Source: an uncultured Photobacterium sp. (GTDB taxonomy: Bacteria > Pseudomonadota > Gammaproteobacteria > Enterobacterales > Vibrionaceae). From it: a DNA stretch of 64,000 bases. How positions within the stretch are numbered: the stretch's first letter is position 1; each line of letters starts with the position of its first letter. The position numbers were made by a program, and so were the translations under genes. The DNA is taken from positions 1 to 64,000 of the forward strand of contig NZ_CAMRAN010000013.1 in assembly GCF_947039875.1 (NCBI RefSeq). The letters run 5' to 3'. Shown in pieces: positions 1 to 8,259 of this stretch. The notes under the pieces were generated by a model. It had not been told where the DNA came from. It worked only from the letters and a program-made list of their open reading frames with translations, and did no database searches.

Positions 1-403
1 CTCACTGTAGGGAATGACGGGGTGGGTTTTGTATTTATTCTTGGAATTTTCAGTGAGCGTTTAAAAATATCAAAAAATAATAACACTACAACACGCTGAA
101 AATAGATTCTATATCTCGTTCGTAATCTCACTGTAGGGAATGACGAAGTGAGTTTTATATTCACTCTCAGAATTTTTAGTGAGCGTTTAAAAATATCAAA
201 AAACAATAACACTACAACGCGCAGCAAATAGATTCCCTATCTCGTTCGTAACCTCACTGTAGGGAATGACGGGGTGGGTTTTATATTTATAATTGGAATT
301 TTCAGTGAGCGTTTAAAAATATCAAAAAATAATAACACTTCAACACGCTATAAATAGATTCCCTACCGCGTTCGTAACCTCACTGTAGGGAATGACGGGT
401 TGT
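1..403. repeat. 126-bp tandem repeat, 3.2 copies
   Basis: Units start at 1, 127, 253 and 379; the last is cut off after about 25 bases. Each unit opens with CTCACTGTAGGGAATGACG and is well conserved, with scattered substitutions. Each contains a 7-bp inverted repeat, CTCACTG at the unit start and CAGTGAG 43 bases later (unit 2 carries TAGTGAG). ATTCCCTA at the end of units 2 and 3 can also pair with TAGGGAAT at the start of the next unit. No open frame fits it. It may continue to the left of the window. Its function is unknown. Confidence 0.9.
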
Positions 404-487
404 TGTTTTGTGGCTTTAATATAACAACATGCGCTGTTCCTAAACCCTCGTCCCTAATAACCTGTTTCCTATCCCCTTTCTCCCCCC

Positions 488-520
488 AAAAAAAGCCGAC
501 AATTAAGTCGGCTTTAAATA
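488..520 (-). terminator. Terminator of the fru operon
   Basis: Read on the minus strand this is AAAGCCGAC, a 6-base loop, GTCGGCTTT and a run of T. It lies just after the fruA stop codon, so it probably ends the fruBKA transcript. Confidence 0.8.
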
Positions 521-543
521 ATAAATAATCTATTCGCTATTAA

Positions 544-2298
544 TTACGCGTTAGCTTGTGCCGCTTCAGCCGCAACAGAGCCTTCTTCTGGACGCTTTAA
601 GAATGCGTACATCACACCTGTTACTACCGTACCCGCAGCAATGGCGACTAAGTAAAGCAATGCTGGTGAAATTGCGTTTGGAATTAGCAGAACAAACAAG
701 CCACCATGTGGAGCCATTAATTTTGCGCCAAACAACATTGATAATGCACCTGTTAATGCGCCACCAATCATACAGCTTGGAATAACACGCATTGGATCGC
801 GCGCTGCGAATGGGATTGCGCCTTCAGTAATAAAGCACATACCTAGTACAAACGAGGCTTTACCTGCTTCATTTTCGCTAGCTGAAAACTTACGTTTTGC
901 AAGGAATGTTGCTAAACCCATACCCATTGCTGGCACCATACCCGCAGCCATTACTGCTGCCATTGGGGCGTAGGTTTGTGACGCTAACAAGCCAACACCA
1001 AAGGTGTAAGCGGCTTTGTTTACAGGGCCACCTAAGTCGAAACACATCATACAACCAAGAATAATACCCAGTAATACCGCGTTGGCTGAACCCATGTTGT
1101 TTAAGAATGTGGTTAAACCTGCCATTGCTGCTGATACTGGACCACCAACGATGTAAATCATTACCAAGCCGGTAATTAAACTTGCTAATAATGGCACAAT
1201 CAAAATCGGTTTTAGCGCTTCCATTGATTGTGGCAATTTGATTTTTTCAACCAAGAATTTAGCACTGTAACCCGCAAGGAAACCGGCAACGATACCACCT
1301 AAGAAACCAGCACCCGTGGTACTGGCTAACATACCGCCAATTAAACCCGGTGCTAAACCTGGGCGATCAGCAATTGAGAATGCAATGAAACCTGCCAATA
1401 CTGGCACCATTAACGCAAATGCTGAGCCACCACCGATGGTCATTAGGGCTGCGGCTAACGTGCCTTCTTGTTTAAAGGCTTCGATACCAAATACAAACGA
1501 TAAGGCAATGGATAAACCACCAGCTACCACTAATGGCAACATGTAAGATACACCCGTCATTAGGTGTTTATACGGCCCTGCTTTTTCTGCTTTGGTGTCC
1601 GCCGTTTGAGCGTTAGTATTTCCAGAATGTTGATATACTGTAGCGGTTACAAAGGCTTTTTCAATTTCTGGTTTAGTTTTCTTAAGTGCTAACCCTGTGC
1701 TGGTTTTGTAAAGCTTTTTGCCATTAAATCGGGCTAAGTCTACTTCAATATCGGCAGCGATAATCACTAAATCTGCGGCTGCAATCTCCGCATCTGTTAA
1801 TTGGTTTTTAGCGCCAACTGAGCCACGGGTTTCAACTTTAATCTCATAACCCTGACGCTGACCTTCTTCTGTCAATGCTTCTGCTGCCATAAAGGTATGA
1901 GCAACACCCGTTGGGCAAGCGGTGATCGCGACAATTTTCTTAACCGCATTATCGATTTCATCAGCGACAAGTTGAGTGCTGGCTGCTGTTAATAATTGTG
2001 CTTGTGTGACAGCGTCTGTTAGCCATGCTTTGGTATTTTCAAAACAAGCTGTGATATCGGCTTGATAAACTTTTTTACCCACAAAGCGTGAGTTATCAAT
2101 CGCTGTGCCCGTCGCAATGATGATCACTTCAGCGTCATCAATCTGTTGTTGAGTCAGTTCTTTGGTTGGATTAAATGCAGTTTGGCATTCAATGCTTGCT
2201 TGCCATTGTAGTTCTGCGGCGGCTTTTTCTAATAAACCCGCTGCGATAATGGTGGTTGCGATGCCGCTAGGACAAGCTGTTACTAATGCTATTTTCAT
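544..2298 (-). CDS. fruA: PTS fructose transporter subunit IIBC
   Basis: Inner-membrane fructose permease of the phosphotransferase system. It imports fructose and phosphorylates it to fructose 1-phosphate. The 584 residues hold two IIB modules followed by a multi-spanning IIC domain from about residue 240. The first module begins at the N-terminus with ACPSGIATT (Cys9). The second carries ACPTGVAHT, whose Cys128 should be the phosphorylated cysteine. The start at 2298 has AAGGTG six bases upstream. It is the last gene of fruB-fruK-fruA, 78 bases after fruK and followed by a terminator. The length and order match E. coli FruA. Control is expected from Cra sites upstream of fruB. Confidence 0.95.
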   Translation of the reverse strand: MKIALVTACPSGIATTIIAAGLLEKAAAELQWQASIECQTAFNPTKELTQQQIDDAEVIIIATGTAIDNSRFVGKKVYQADITACFENTKAWLTDAVTQAQLLTAASTQLVADEIDNAVKKIVAITACPTGVAHTFMAAEALTEEGQRQGYEIKVETRGSVGAKNQLTDAEIAAADLVIIAADIEVDLARFNGKKLYKTSTGLALKKTKPEIEKAFVTATVYQHSGNTNAQTADTKAEKAGPYKHLMTGVSYMLPLVVAGGLSIALSFVFGIEAFKQEGTLAAALMTIGGGSAFALMVPVLAGFIAFSIADRPGLAPGLIGGMLASTTGAGFLGGIVAGFLAGYSAKFLVEKIKLPQSMEALKPILIVPLLASLITGLVMIYIVGGPVSAAMAGLTTFLNNMGSANAVLLGIILGCMMCFDLGGPVNKAAYTFGVGLLASQTYAPMAAVMAAGMVPAMGMGLATFLAKRKFSASENEAGKASFVLGMCFITEGAIPFAARDPMRVIPSCMIGGALTGALSMLFGAKLMAPHGGLFVLLIPNAISPALLYLVAIAAGTVVTGVMYAFLKRPEEGSVAAEAAQANA

Positions 2299-2376
2299 AT
2301 TTACACCTTGGTCAATGTTGCTTCACATGTTCTTCTGTCGTTAAGCAATGATGTGATTAAGCTCTATGTACTTAAG

Positions 2377-3357
2377 CTATTGAGTTACAATGACATGTTT
2401 AGCAATATCATTAACTTTATTGATATTATCAACACCGACACCCACTTGTGTCACCGCTACTGCTGATAATGCCGTCGCAAATTGTAATGACTGCGCTTTT
2501 GAATGTTGATTAAGTTCACCCCAACATAAACCAGCGACTAAAGTATCGCCTGCGCCAACGGTGCTCACGACGTCCATTTTAGGCGGTTGAGCATGTAACC
2601 AGCCTTCATGGTTAAGCCACATCACCCCTTTTGCACCGAGTGATACCACAACATTCGTGATCCCTTTAGCTGCAATTTGTTCTGCAACGTCCATACATTG
2701 TTGTTGCGTTTCTAGTGCTTGTCCTGCCCATTCAGCCAGTTCTTCATCATTCGGTTTAACAAGCCACGGATGGGCTTCTAAACCTGCTTCCAATGCTGAC
2801 TTACTGCTATCAAACAATACTTTTTTGCCCAATTGATGCAATTTTTCTAACCAATTGGCACACATGTTAGGAGTAATACCTTGTGGCAAGCTACCTGCAA
2901 TCACAAACACATCATGAGTTGTTGCTAATTCAAATAATGTCTTTTCAAAGGCTAAAATATTAGCTGCAGTAACCGCAACACCAGGGAAATTAATGTCACT
3001 TACTTGACCATTTTTTTCGACTAATTTAACGTTAATTCGGCTTGCACCCGCCACGCGAATAAACTTATCTGTTGCGCCGATTTGCTCAAACAATTGGCAA
3101 AAAGGTTCTTGGTTATCAGCACCTAATAAACCCGTTACTGTTACATCGGCACCAAGCTCTGCTAAAACTTTAGCAACGTTCACGCCTTTGCCCGCAGGAT
3201 GAAGACTTCCGCTATCAACCACATTGACGCCGCCTAGCGAAATGGCCGCTAAACTGCCAGTAAGATCTAATGCTGGATTGAGTGTTACCGCGACAACTTT
3301 GGGTTTAACAACATGGGGCATGGCTTGTGTCTCTGTCTGTAAGGTTGAAATTGTCAT
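2377..3357 (-). CDS. fruK: 1-phosphofructokinase
   Basis: Cytoplasmic PfkB-family sugar kinase. It converts the fructose 1-phosphate made by FruA/FruB to fructose 1,6-bisphosphate using ATP. The N-terminal region has VTLNPALDLTG and the C-terminal signature STVGAGDTLVAG contains the catalytic aspartate. It is 326 residues, slightly longer than E. coli FruK because about 12 residues precede MPHVV. I keep the upstream ATG because AAGG lies eight bases before it, while the internal ATG at 3321 has no clear ribosome binding site. It sits 11 bases after fruB, so the two are almost certainly co-transcribed. Confidence 0.94.
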   Translation of the reverse strand: MTISTLQTETQAMPHVVKPKVVAVTLNPALDLTGSLAAISLGGVNVVDSGSLHPAGKGVNVAKVLAELGADVTVTGLLGADNQEPFCQLFEQIGATDKFIRVAGASRINVKLVEKNGQVSDINFPGVAVTAANILAFEKTLFELATTHDVFVIAGSLPQGITPNMCANWLEKLHQLGKKVLFDSSKSALEAGLEAHPWLVKPNDEELAEWAGQALETQQQCMDVAEQIAAKGITNVVVSLGAKGVMWLNHEGWLHAQPPKMDVVSTVGAGDTLVAGLCWGELNQHSKAQSLQFATALSAVAVTQVGVGVDNINKVNDIAKHVIVTQ

Positions 3358-3368
3358 TGCTGCGATCC

Positions 3369-4487
3369 TTATAGTTTTTCGCCTAAGCCATCAGCAATAG
3401 CTTGACCGATTGCCGTTAATGCCGCGTCTGCATCACTACCATGTGCGGTAAATTGCAGTTCATTACCGCATTTCACACCAAGGCCAATCACTTTCATTAA
3501 ACTTTTCGCATTAACGGGCTTACTGTCGCTGGTGATATTAACCACTTGAATATCTGCATCGAATTTCTTGGTGGTATTAACTAACATTGCACCAGGGCGA
3601 GCATGTAAACCATGAGGATTACGAATCTTAAAGATTGCTTGATTACCTTCTAAGGCCACTTGCGTCAGTGCGGTTACCATTTCTTGTGCTGATGATGCTA
3701 ACCATTGCGCAATTTTACCTTGATAGATCAATGACATTAAGTATTCAAGGTTCGCTTTATGGGACATATTATTCGCAGCAACCATGACCATGCCAGCAAC
3801 AGGATGACCTAGCTCTTCAAATGGTACTTGGGGTGTTACCACTGCAATCGCGGTACGTTGCACTTGTTTATTACTTTTAACCAGCCATAGCCCTTGACCT
3901 AAATAAGTCGGACCTTGATTAATCGCATCAGTCACCGTCGCGATTTCTGCAAATCCTTGGTATTTAATTAATCCCGCAGCAACAGCAGTTAACTGTAATA
4001 AATCTTGCGCAGGAAATTGCTTCAAAATAAGCTCAGCATTACATTCAGCCTCTTGCTGCTCATCACCACTGAGTAAGGTAATGATCGCTTGCTCAGACTC
4101 ACAATGGCGTAATTTTTCTTCAATACCATCAGCAGATAACACTTTGGTTAACTGTTTTAGAATGCCTAAATGCTCATCGGATTGAGCCGCAATCCCTATC
4201 GCAATGTAAGCCGTATTATCATTGCCCCATGGCACACCTTGTGGAAAGTGATGAATTTTCACTCCGGTATGGTTAACTAAATCACGGGTTTCAGTCGTAC
4301 CATGTGGAATCGCAATACCGTTACCTAAATACGTTGAATTTTGTTGCTCTCGGGCAAGCATGCCATTGACATACCCTGTCTGTACTAATCCTGTAGCTTC
4401 AAGATCAGCCGCCAACGCTTTAATGGCGTCTTGTTTGTTCGATGCCGTTTGCTGCATCGCAATATCATTTTTAGACAGTGATAACAT
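3369..4487 (-). CDS. fruB: Fused PTS fructose EIIA/HPr (diphosphoryl transfer protein)
   Basis: Cytoplasmic phosphocarrier that passes phosphate from Enzyme I to FruA. The N-terminal EIIA domain (about residues 1-145) has the active histidine in GIAIPHGTTE (His62). A middle domain of unknown role follows. The C-terminal HPr (FPr) domain, from about residue 286, has NPHGLHARPG with active His295. At 372 residues it matches the E. coli protein, which has the same domain order. The start has GGAGAG seven bases upstream. It is the first gene of the fru operon. Its upstream region carries three Cra-type palindromes shared with the divergent cra gene. Confidence 0.95.
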   Translation of the reverse strand: MLSLSKNDIAMQQTASNKQDAIKALAADLEATGLVQTGYVNGMLAREQQNSTYLGNGIAIPHGTTETRDLVNHTGVKIHHFPQGVPWGNDNTAYIAIGIAAQSDEHLGILKQLTKVLSADGIEEKLRHCESEQAIITLLSGDEQQEAECNAELILKQFPAQDLLQLTAVAAGLIKYQGFAEIATVTDAINQGPTYLGQGLWLVKSNKQVQRTAIAVVTPQVPFEELGHPVAGMVMVAANNMSHKANLEYLMSLIYQGKIAQWLASSAQEMVTALTQVALEGNQAIFKIRNPHGLHARPGAMLVNTTKKFDADIQVVNITSDSKPVNAKSLMKVIGLGVKCGNELQFTAHGSDADAALTAIGQAIADGLGEKL

Positions 4488-4544
4488 GTAACTCTCCGAT
4501 TCAATACTTTGTGAGATCGTCGCTATTTATAGTGCTGTTCATTA

Positions 4545-4596
4545 AGCTATTGATAAGCCCTAATCACTTCTGAGCAGTATGTGCTTATCAATAGCT
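4545..4596. promoter_or_regulatory. Perfect 14-bp inverted repeat in the fruB leader
   Basis: AGCTATTGATAAGC at 4545-4558 is the exact reverse complement of GCTTATCAATAGCT at 4583-4596, with 24 bases between. The right arm overlaps the first bases of the Cra-type palindrome at 4594. It could be an RNA hairpin in the fruB 5' leader or a binding site for a second regulator. No U-tract follows it, so it is not an ordinary terminator. Confidence 0.6.
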
Positions 4597-4701
4597 GAAT
4601 CGTTTCAGCAAAGCGGGAAATAAAAAATGTTTACAACGGGTATTTATTGTTCAACAACACCCAGCTGAAACCTTTCAGCTTGCATACTGAATCGTTTCAG
4701 C
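4594..4701. promoter_or_regulatory. Three Cra/FruR operators between fruB and cra
   Basis: There are three 16-bp palindromes: GCTGAATCGTTTCAGC at 4594-4609, GCTGAAACCTTTCAGC at 4664-4679 and ACTGAATCGTTTCAGC at 4686-4701. They match the known gammaproteobacterial Cra/FruR consensus, which is built on TGAAACGTTTCA. Their place between the operon and its LacI-family regulator suggests repression of fruBKA, relieved by fructose 1-phosphate, and perhaps autoregulation of cra. The role is inferred from the motif and position. Confidence 0.88.
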
Positions 4702-4837
4702 TAGAATTGCAAACGCTGATAAGTATGCATTAAGTGAATATATGATCAAGCGCACAAACTTATATTTAGAAAATAATAATCATCCCGATTAGATCTCTGA
4801 TGCTTTCCCTAGAATGAATTCACAACGGATAACAATA

Positions 4838-5821
4838 ATGACATTGGATGAAATCGCAAAACTAGCAGGCGTGTCTCGAACAACGGCAAGTTATGTTATT
4901 AACGGTAAAGCGAAACAATATCGTATCAGTGAAAAAACCCAACATAAGGTCATGGCCGTTGTTGAAGAACATAACTATCGCCCCGATCATGCTGCGACCT
5001 CGCTTCGAGTTGGAAACAGCCATTCACTCGGGCTGATTATTCCTGATTTAGAAAACAGCAGTTATGCCAAAATTGCTAAGTTATTAGAACGTGACGCGCG
5101 CAAAGCGGGTTATCAAATGATCATCTCTTGCTCTGATGATGATCCAACAACCGAAATGAAAGTTGCCGACATGCTATTAAGCCGTCGAACTGACGCGTTA
5201 ATTGTCGCCAGTGCCCTTGCTTCTGACAACGCGTTTTATCGAAAGATTCAAGCCAATGGTGTACCAGTGATTGCCATTGACCGAGCATTAGACGATGAGT
5301 TTTTTATCTCCGTGATCAGTGAAGATTTAGAAGGCGCTTATCAACTGACACAATCATTGTTGAGTAAGCCAATTAACAGTATTGGCCTTATTGGCGCGGT
5401 TGCTGATTTAGGAGTATCGAAAGAACGCCAGCAAGGCTTTACCGCAGCGATTAACCGCCATTCACAGCCGATGACGACTATTATCAGTTATGGGGAACAT
5501 TTTAGTCAGCAAAATGGGCAATCGATGGTTCAACAATGGATTGATGATGATTGTTTTCCTGATGCGATATTAGCGACATCCTATACCCTGTTTGAAGGCG
5601 TTCTGGATTGTTTACTTAAAAATCCACAACTGATGAGTCGTACTTATCTCGCAACATTTGGTGATAACCGCCTATTGGATTTTTTACCCAATAAAATACA
5701 GTCATTACCACAACAATTTGAAGTTATAGCTGATCATGCGCTTACATTGGCACTAAAAGCGATAAAAGGAAGTTATGAGCCAAATATTGAGGTCATTCCG
5801 CGCCAAGTCATTCATCGTTAA
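4838..5821 (+). CDS. cra: Catabolite repressor/activator Cra (FruR)
   Basis: LacI-family DNA-binding regulator of fructose use and central carbon flux. The N-terminal helix-turn-helix reads LDEIAKLAGVSRTTASYVI and is followed by the hinge; the rest is a periplasmic-binding-protein-like effector domain. I chose the ATG at 4838 (MTLDEI), giving 327 residues, because homologues begin MKLDEI. The in-frame ATG at 4814 adds eight residues without family support or a better ribosome binding site. It is divergent from fruBKA, with three operator palindromes between them. This arrangement is known from Vibrio and Pseudomonas and differs from E. coli, where cra lies apart from the operon. Confidence 0.93.
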   Translation: MTLDEIAKLAGVSRTTASYVINGKAKQYRISEKTQHKVMAVVEEHNYRPDHAATSLRVGNSHSLGLIIPDLENSSYAKIAKLLERDARKAGYQMIISCSDDDPTTEMKVADMLLSRRTDALIVASALASDNAFYRKIQANGVPVIAIDRALDDEFFISVISEDLEGAYQLTQSLLSKPINSIGLIGAVADLGVSKERQQGFTAAINRHSQPMTTIISYGEHFSQQNGQSMVQQWIDDDCFPDAILATSYTLFEGVLDCLLKNPQLMSRTYLATFGDNRLLDFLPNKIQSLPQQFEVIADHALTLALKAIKGSYEPNIEVIPRQVIHR

Positions 5822-5826
5822 ATGAT

Positions 5827-5859
5827 ATTGCTATTATTCTATTGCGGAATAATAGCAAT
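5827..5859 (+). other. AT-rich perfect hairpin after cra
   Basis: A 13-bp perfect stem (ATTGCTATTATTC / GAATAATAGCAAT) with a 7-base loop starts six bases after the cra stop codon. There is no clean T-tract after it, so termination here would be weak. It may instead protect the 3' end of the transcript. Confidence 0.5.
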
Positions 5860-5923
5860 AATGAAAAAATACTCGATGACGCATTATTCTCTCTCTTTCT
5901 ATTAGGTTGCTATAGGCTTCACC

Positions 5924-6958
5924 ATGTATATACGTCTTAAAGCATTATTAATATCGCATGCACAATTTTCTCATGCTTTACGGGTAACATTGGCGATTGC
6001 TTTTACGCTTGCCTTTTATGCCGTTGTCCACGTTCCACATTCAATGTGGGGGCCTGTCACCGTGGTTGTGGTTATGATGCAGCCTTATGCAGGAGCCATT
6101 GTTTATAAAGGTTTTCAGCGTATTGGTGGCACATTACTCGGTGCAATGTTAGGGCTATTAACCGTCCTGTTCCCCGATAAACTTAATTATCTTATTCCGG
6201 TGTGGATGCTGGCATGGGTCTTTTTACTGTCATTGAAATCTTACGGTAAGAATATTTATTTCTACTTTTTAGCCGTGATGACGCTCATCATTGTTTCTTA
6301 TCAAGGAGACACTGCGTTAGAGGTTAGCGTCGCATTATGGCGTGTGGCCAATATCTTAATTGGTAGTTTGATTGCCATTGCTTTTTCGTTGCTATTACCT
6401 ATTCGTGCAATAACAAGTTGGAATACCCTGTTTAATCAAAATTTACGTGCATTACGTCAGCTTTATCAAGCGCACGCTTCAGCCCACATGCTAAGTATTA
6501 AACAGCTTAATGCCATGAAACGTGAAGTATTAGAACGCCACATGAAGATGATCATTCTATTACCTAATGTACAAAAAGAAAGGCATAAACTCGCAGGCCA
6601 TTATCGAACAATCATTACCGTGCAACGTTCATTAATTAGTGTTACTGAACAATTAATTGAAACTCATTGGAGTTCAGATATTAGCCGCCGTCAATTACTG
6701 GCTCAGAATGATTTAAAAGTCTATCAGCAGCATATTATTACGATTCTAAGCCAGTTAGAGCAAGCATCAACGCCGCATGCGGATTTATCACATATTGATC
6801 CGTTACCTGATATTGATTTGTTATCAACGATGGCTGAAGAGATTTCCCCGACGGATGCGGCTAATGCGTTGGGTATTTATGGCTATTTTTGGCTAACACG
6901 TCAATTTATTGGTCGCCTAGAAGCGTTGATTATTCAATTACGTATTATTAATCAGTAG
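5924..6958 (+). CDS. FUSC-family inner membrane protein, YeeA-like
   Basis: 344-residue membrane protein resembling E. coli YeeA in length and layout. Several hydrophobic segments fill roughly residues 18-165 (with WGPVTVVVVMMQP and RIGGTLLGAMLGL, typical of fusaric-acid-resistance/aromatic-acid-exporter family N-termini). A soluble helical C-terminal half ends in a segment like YeeA's GIYGYFWLT. Family members are thought to export aromatic or organic acids, but no substrate can be read from the sequence. It stands 102 bases after cra and has its own terminator downstream, so it is probably a single-gene unit. Confidence 0.8.
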   Translation: MYIRLKALLISHAQFSHALRVTLAIAFTLAFYAVVHVPHSMWGPVTVVVVMMQPYAGAIVYKGFQRIGGTLLGAMLGLLTVLFPDKLNYLIPVWMLAWVFLLSLKSYGKNIYFYFLAVMTLIIVSYQGDTALEVSVALWRVANILIGSLIAIAFSLLLPIRAITSWNTLFNQNLRALRQLYQAHASAHMLSIKQLNAMKREVLERHMKMIILLPNVQKERHKLAGHYRTIITVQRSLISVTEQLIETHWSSDISRRQLLAQNDLKVYQQHIITILSQLEQASTPHADLSHIDPLPDIDLLSTMAEEISPTDAANALGIYGYFWLTRQFIGRLEALIIQLRIINQ

Positions 6959-6975
6959 TGAACAATCAATAATAA

Positions 6976-7018
6976 AAAGCCAGCACTATTAAAATCAATA
7001 GTCGCTGGTTTATTTTTT
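6976..7018. terminator. Bidirectional terminator
   Basis: The stem AGCCAGC-ACTATT pairs with AATAGT-CGCTGGTTT across a short loop, with T-rich tracts on both sides. It separates the convergent YeeA-like gene and the PEP-synthase-like gene and can serve both. Confidence 0.85.
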
Positions 7019-7035
7019 TATTAAATAGCCGATAG

Positions 7036-7941
7036 TTAACAAATAACAGTGCTAACTTCATGATCCATCAGCCACCGTTGTAAACGCGGAGCTTGTGAAA
7101 TAGCATCATAATAAATATCGCACTCTTTAGATGCATTGCCCGCAACTGCTAACAACATTTTTAATAGCTGTATCACCGCATCATTTTGAGTATCAACCTG
7201 GTAATGAAGCTTGGTATTGGCAAAATCTTGTCCTAACGTCAATTGTGCTAATTGCGCGACATCTGCGACAAAACCATCAAAATAATGAATAAAAGTATCC
7301 GCTAGCAATGCATTTGCAGGCACAGAACAAAGCATATGCACTTTTAAGCCGTTTGCTCCTCGACATAAACCTTGTTCAGCCAACAAATCAATCATGGTTG
7401 CAGCTTCACTAAAAGTACGTACAAACGGCACCACCAATTCAATTGTATCGCCTCCCACGACTACACGAGCACGCTTAATGGCCTCGCATTGCAAAGCAAA
7501 ACTGGTTTTATAATGAATATCGGTATAAAGACTCGCACCGCGTAAGCCTAACAGTGGATTAACTTCGGCACTTTCAAGTTCAGCACCAAGAAGTTGATAG
7601 CGACATTCAGCATTCGCCCCTGCTAGTTGTACTTTTAATGGAGCGTTACCTTGTTGTCTTGCAGAAGCAACTAATAACTCAGTCAGTAGAGCGACATAAT
7701 ATTCAGCTAATGAGACACTCTGTTGTCCATACTGATCCGCTATTTTTTGTTGTAGCGCTTGTTGAGTAGCATCAGATAAAAGATTTTGTTGGGTAAAAAC
7801 TAACGGATGAATACCAACCTCGGTGGCAATAATATCATCTAAAGAAACTAGCCCAATACCTTTATGCTCTAGCGTCGCTAATTGTTGTGCGTTGTGTAAT
7901 ACCGCTGTTGTTGCCAGCATTAATTCAGTTTGTGTTGTCAT
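7036..7941 (-). CDS. Stand-alone PEP-synthase C-terminal-like protein, probable pseudoenzyme
   Basis: 301 residues that resemble only the C-terminal PEP-binding barrel of phosphoenolpyruvate synthase. The swivelling His domain and ATP-grasp domain are absent. Matching stretches are LGLRGAS (131-137), FALQCEAIKRAR, PFVRT, ANALLADTFIHYFDGF and NDAVIQLL. The residues needed for catalysis look lost. MCEIPSN of PpsA is LCSVPAN here, SIGSND is VADVAQ, and the segment carrying the catalytic Cys (GICGQG) reads DIYYDA. The start is the ATG at 7941, with GGAGG upstream; an in-frame TTG at 7974 is poorer. It is divergent from aroH, whose enzyme consumes PEP. A sensing or regulatory role is inference. 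Confidence 0.75.
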   Translation of the reverse strand: MTTQTELMLATTAVLHNAQQLATLEHKGIGLVSLDDIIATEVGIHPLVFTQQNLLSDATQQALQQKIADQYGQQSVSLAEYYVALLTELLVASARQQGNAPLKVQLAGANAECRYQLLGAELESAEVNPLLGLRGASLYTDIHYKTSFALQCEAIKRARVVVGGDTIELVVPFVRTFSEAATMIDLLAEQGLCRGANGLKVHMLCSVPANALLADTFIHYFDGFVADVAQLAQLTLGQDFANTKLHYQVDTQNDAVIQLLKMLLAVAGNASKECDIYYDAISQAPRLQRWLMDHEVSTVIC

Positions 7942-8259
7942 ACTCAACCTGTACCTCCATGTTAAATAAACCAATATCTATCCATTTACACCAATGAAAT
8001 AGACCGTTATTGACCTTACTGTGTGTTTAATTTGCAAGCAAGAATAAAACGTTATTTGATAACAATTATTCAACTTACCGATCATATGCCACCAAGTTTA
8101 TTTTGATACATAATTGCATGTAAAATCACCCTTTCAGCTAACAATATCCACAATTACTCATTAAAAACCTATTTGTTATCACAAGTTTGGTTTATTCCAG
8201 TGCTGATTTGGGCTATCTTAACGGGGTTATTACAGGAATACCAAGGTAGGCAAACTATT
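7942..8259. promoter_or_regulatory. Divergent intergenic region upstream of aroH
   Basis: 318 bases between the PEP-synthase-like gene and aroH, expected to hold both promoters. I found no convincing Trp-repressor palindrome. The 29 codons just before aroH, open from a TTG at 8173, are hydrophobic and in frame. Homologues start at the aroH ATG, so I treat these codons as untranslated or chance. Confidence 0.4.

Noticed and set aside
4818..4838. Sequence around AATTCACAACGGATAACAAT resembles the E. coli lac operator just before the cra start.
   Set aside because: Only about 16 of 21 bases agree and the left half-site is poor. There is no lac gene nearby, and Cra recognises a different palindrome that is present three times upstream.
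8173..8259. Hydrophobic in-frame extension or leader peptide before aroH.
   Set aside because: It would start at TTG without a ribosome binding site. Homologues begin at the ATG at 8260, which has a good site. There is no terminator/antiterminator pair typical of attenuation.
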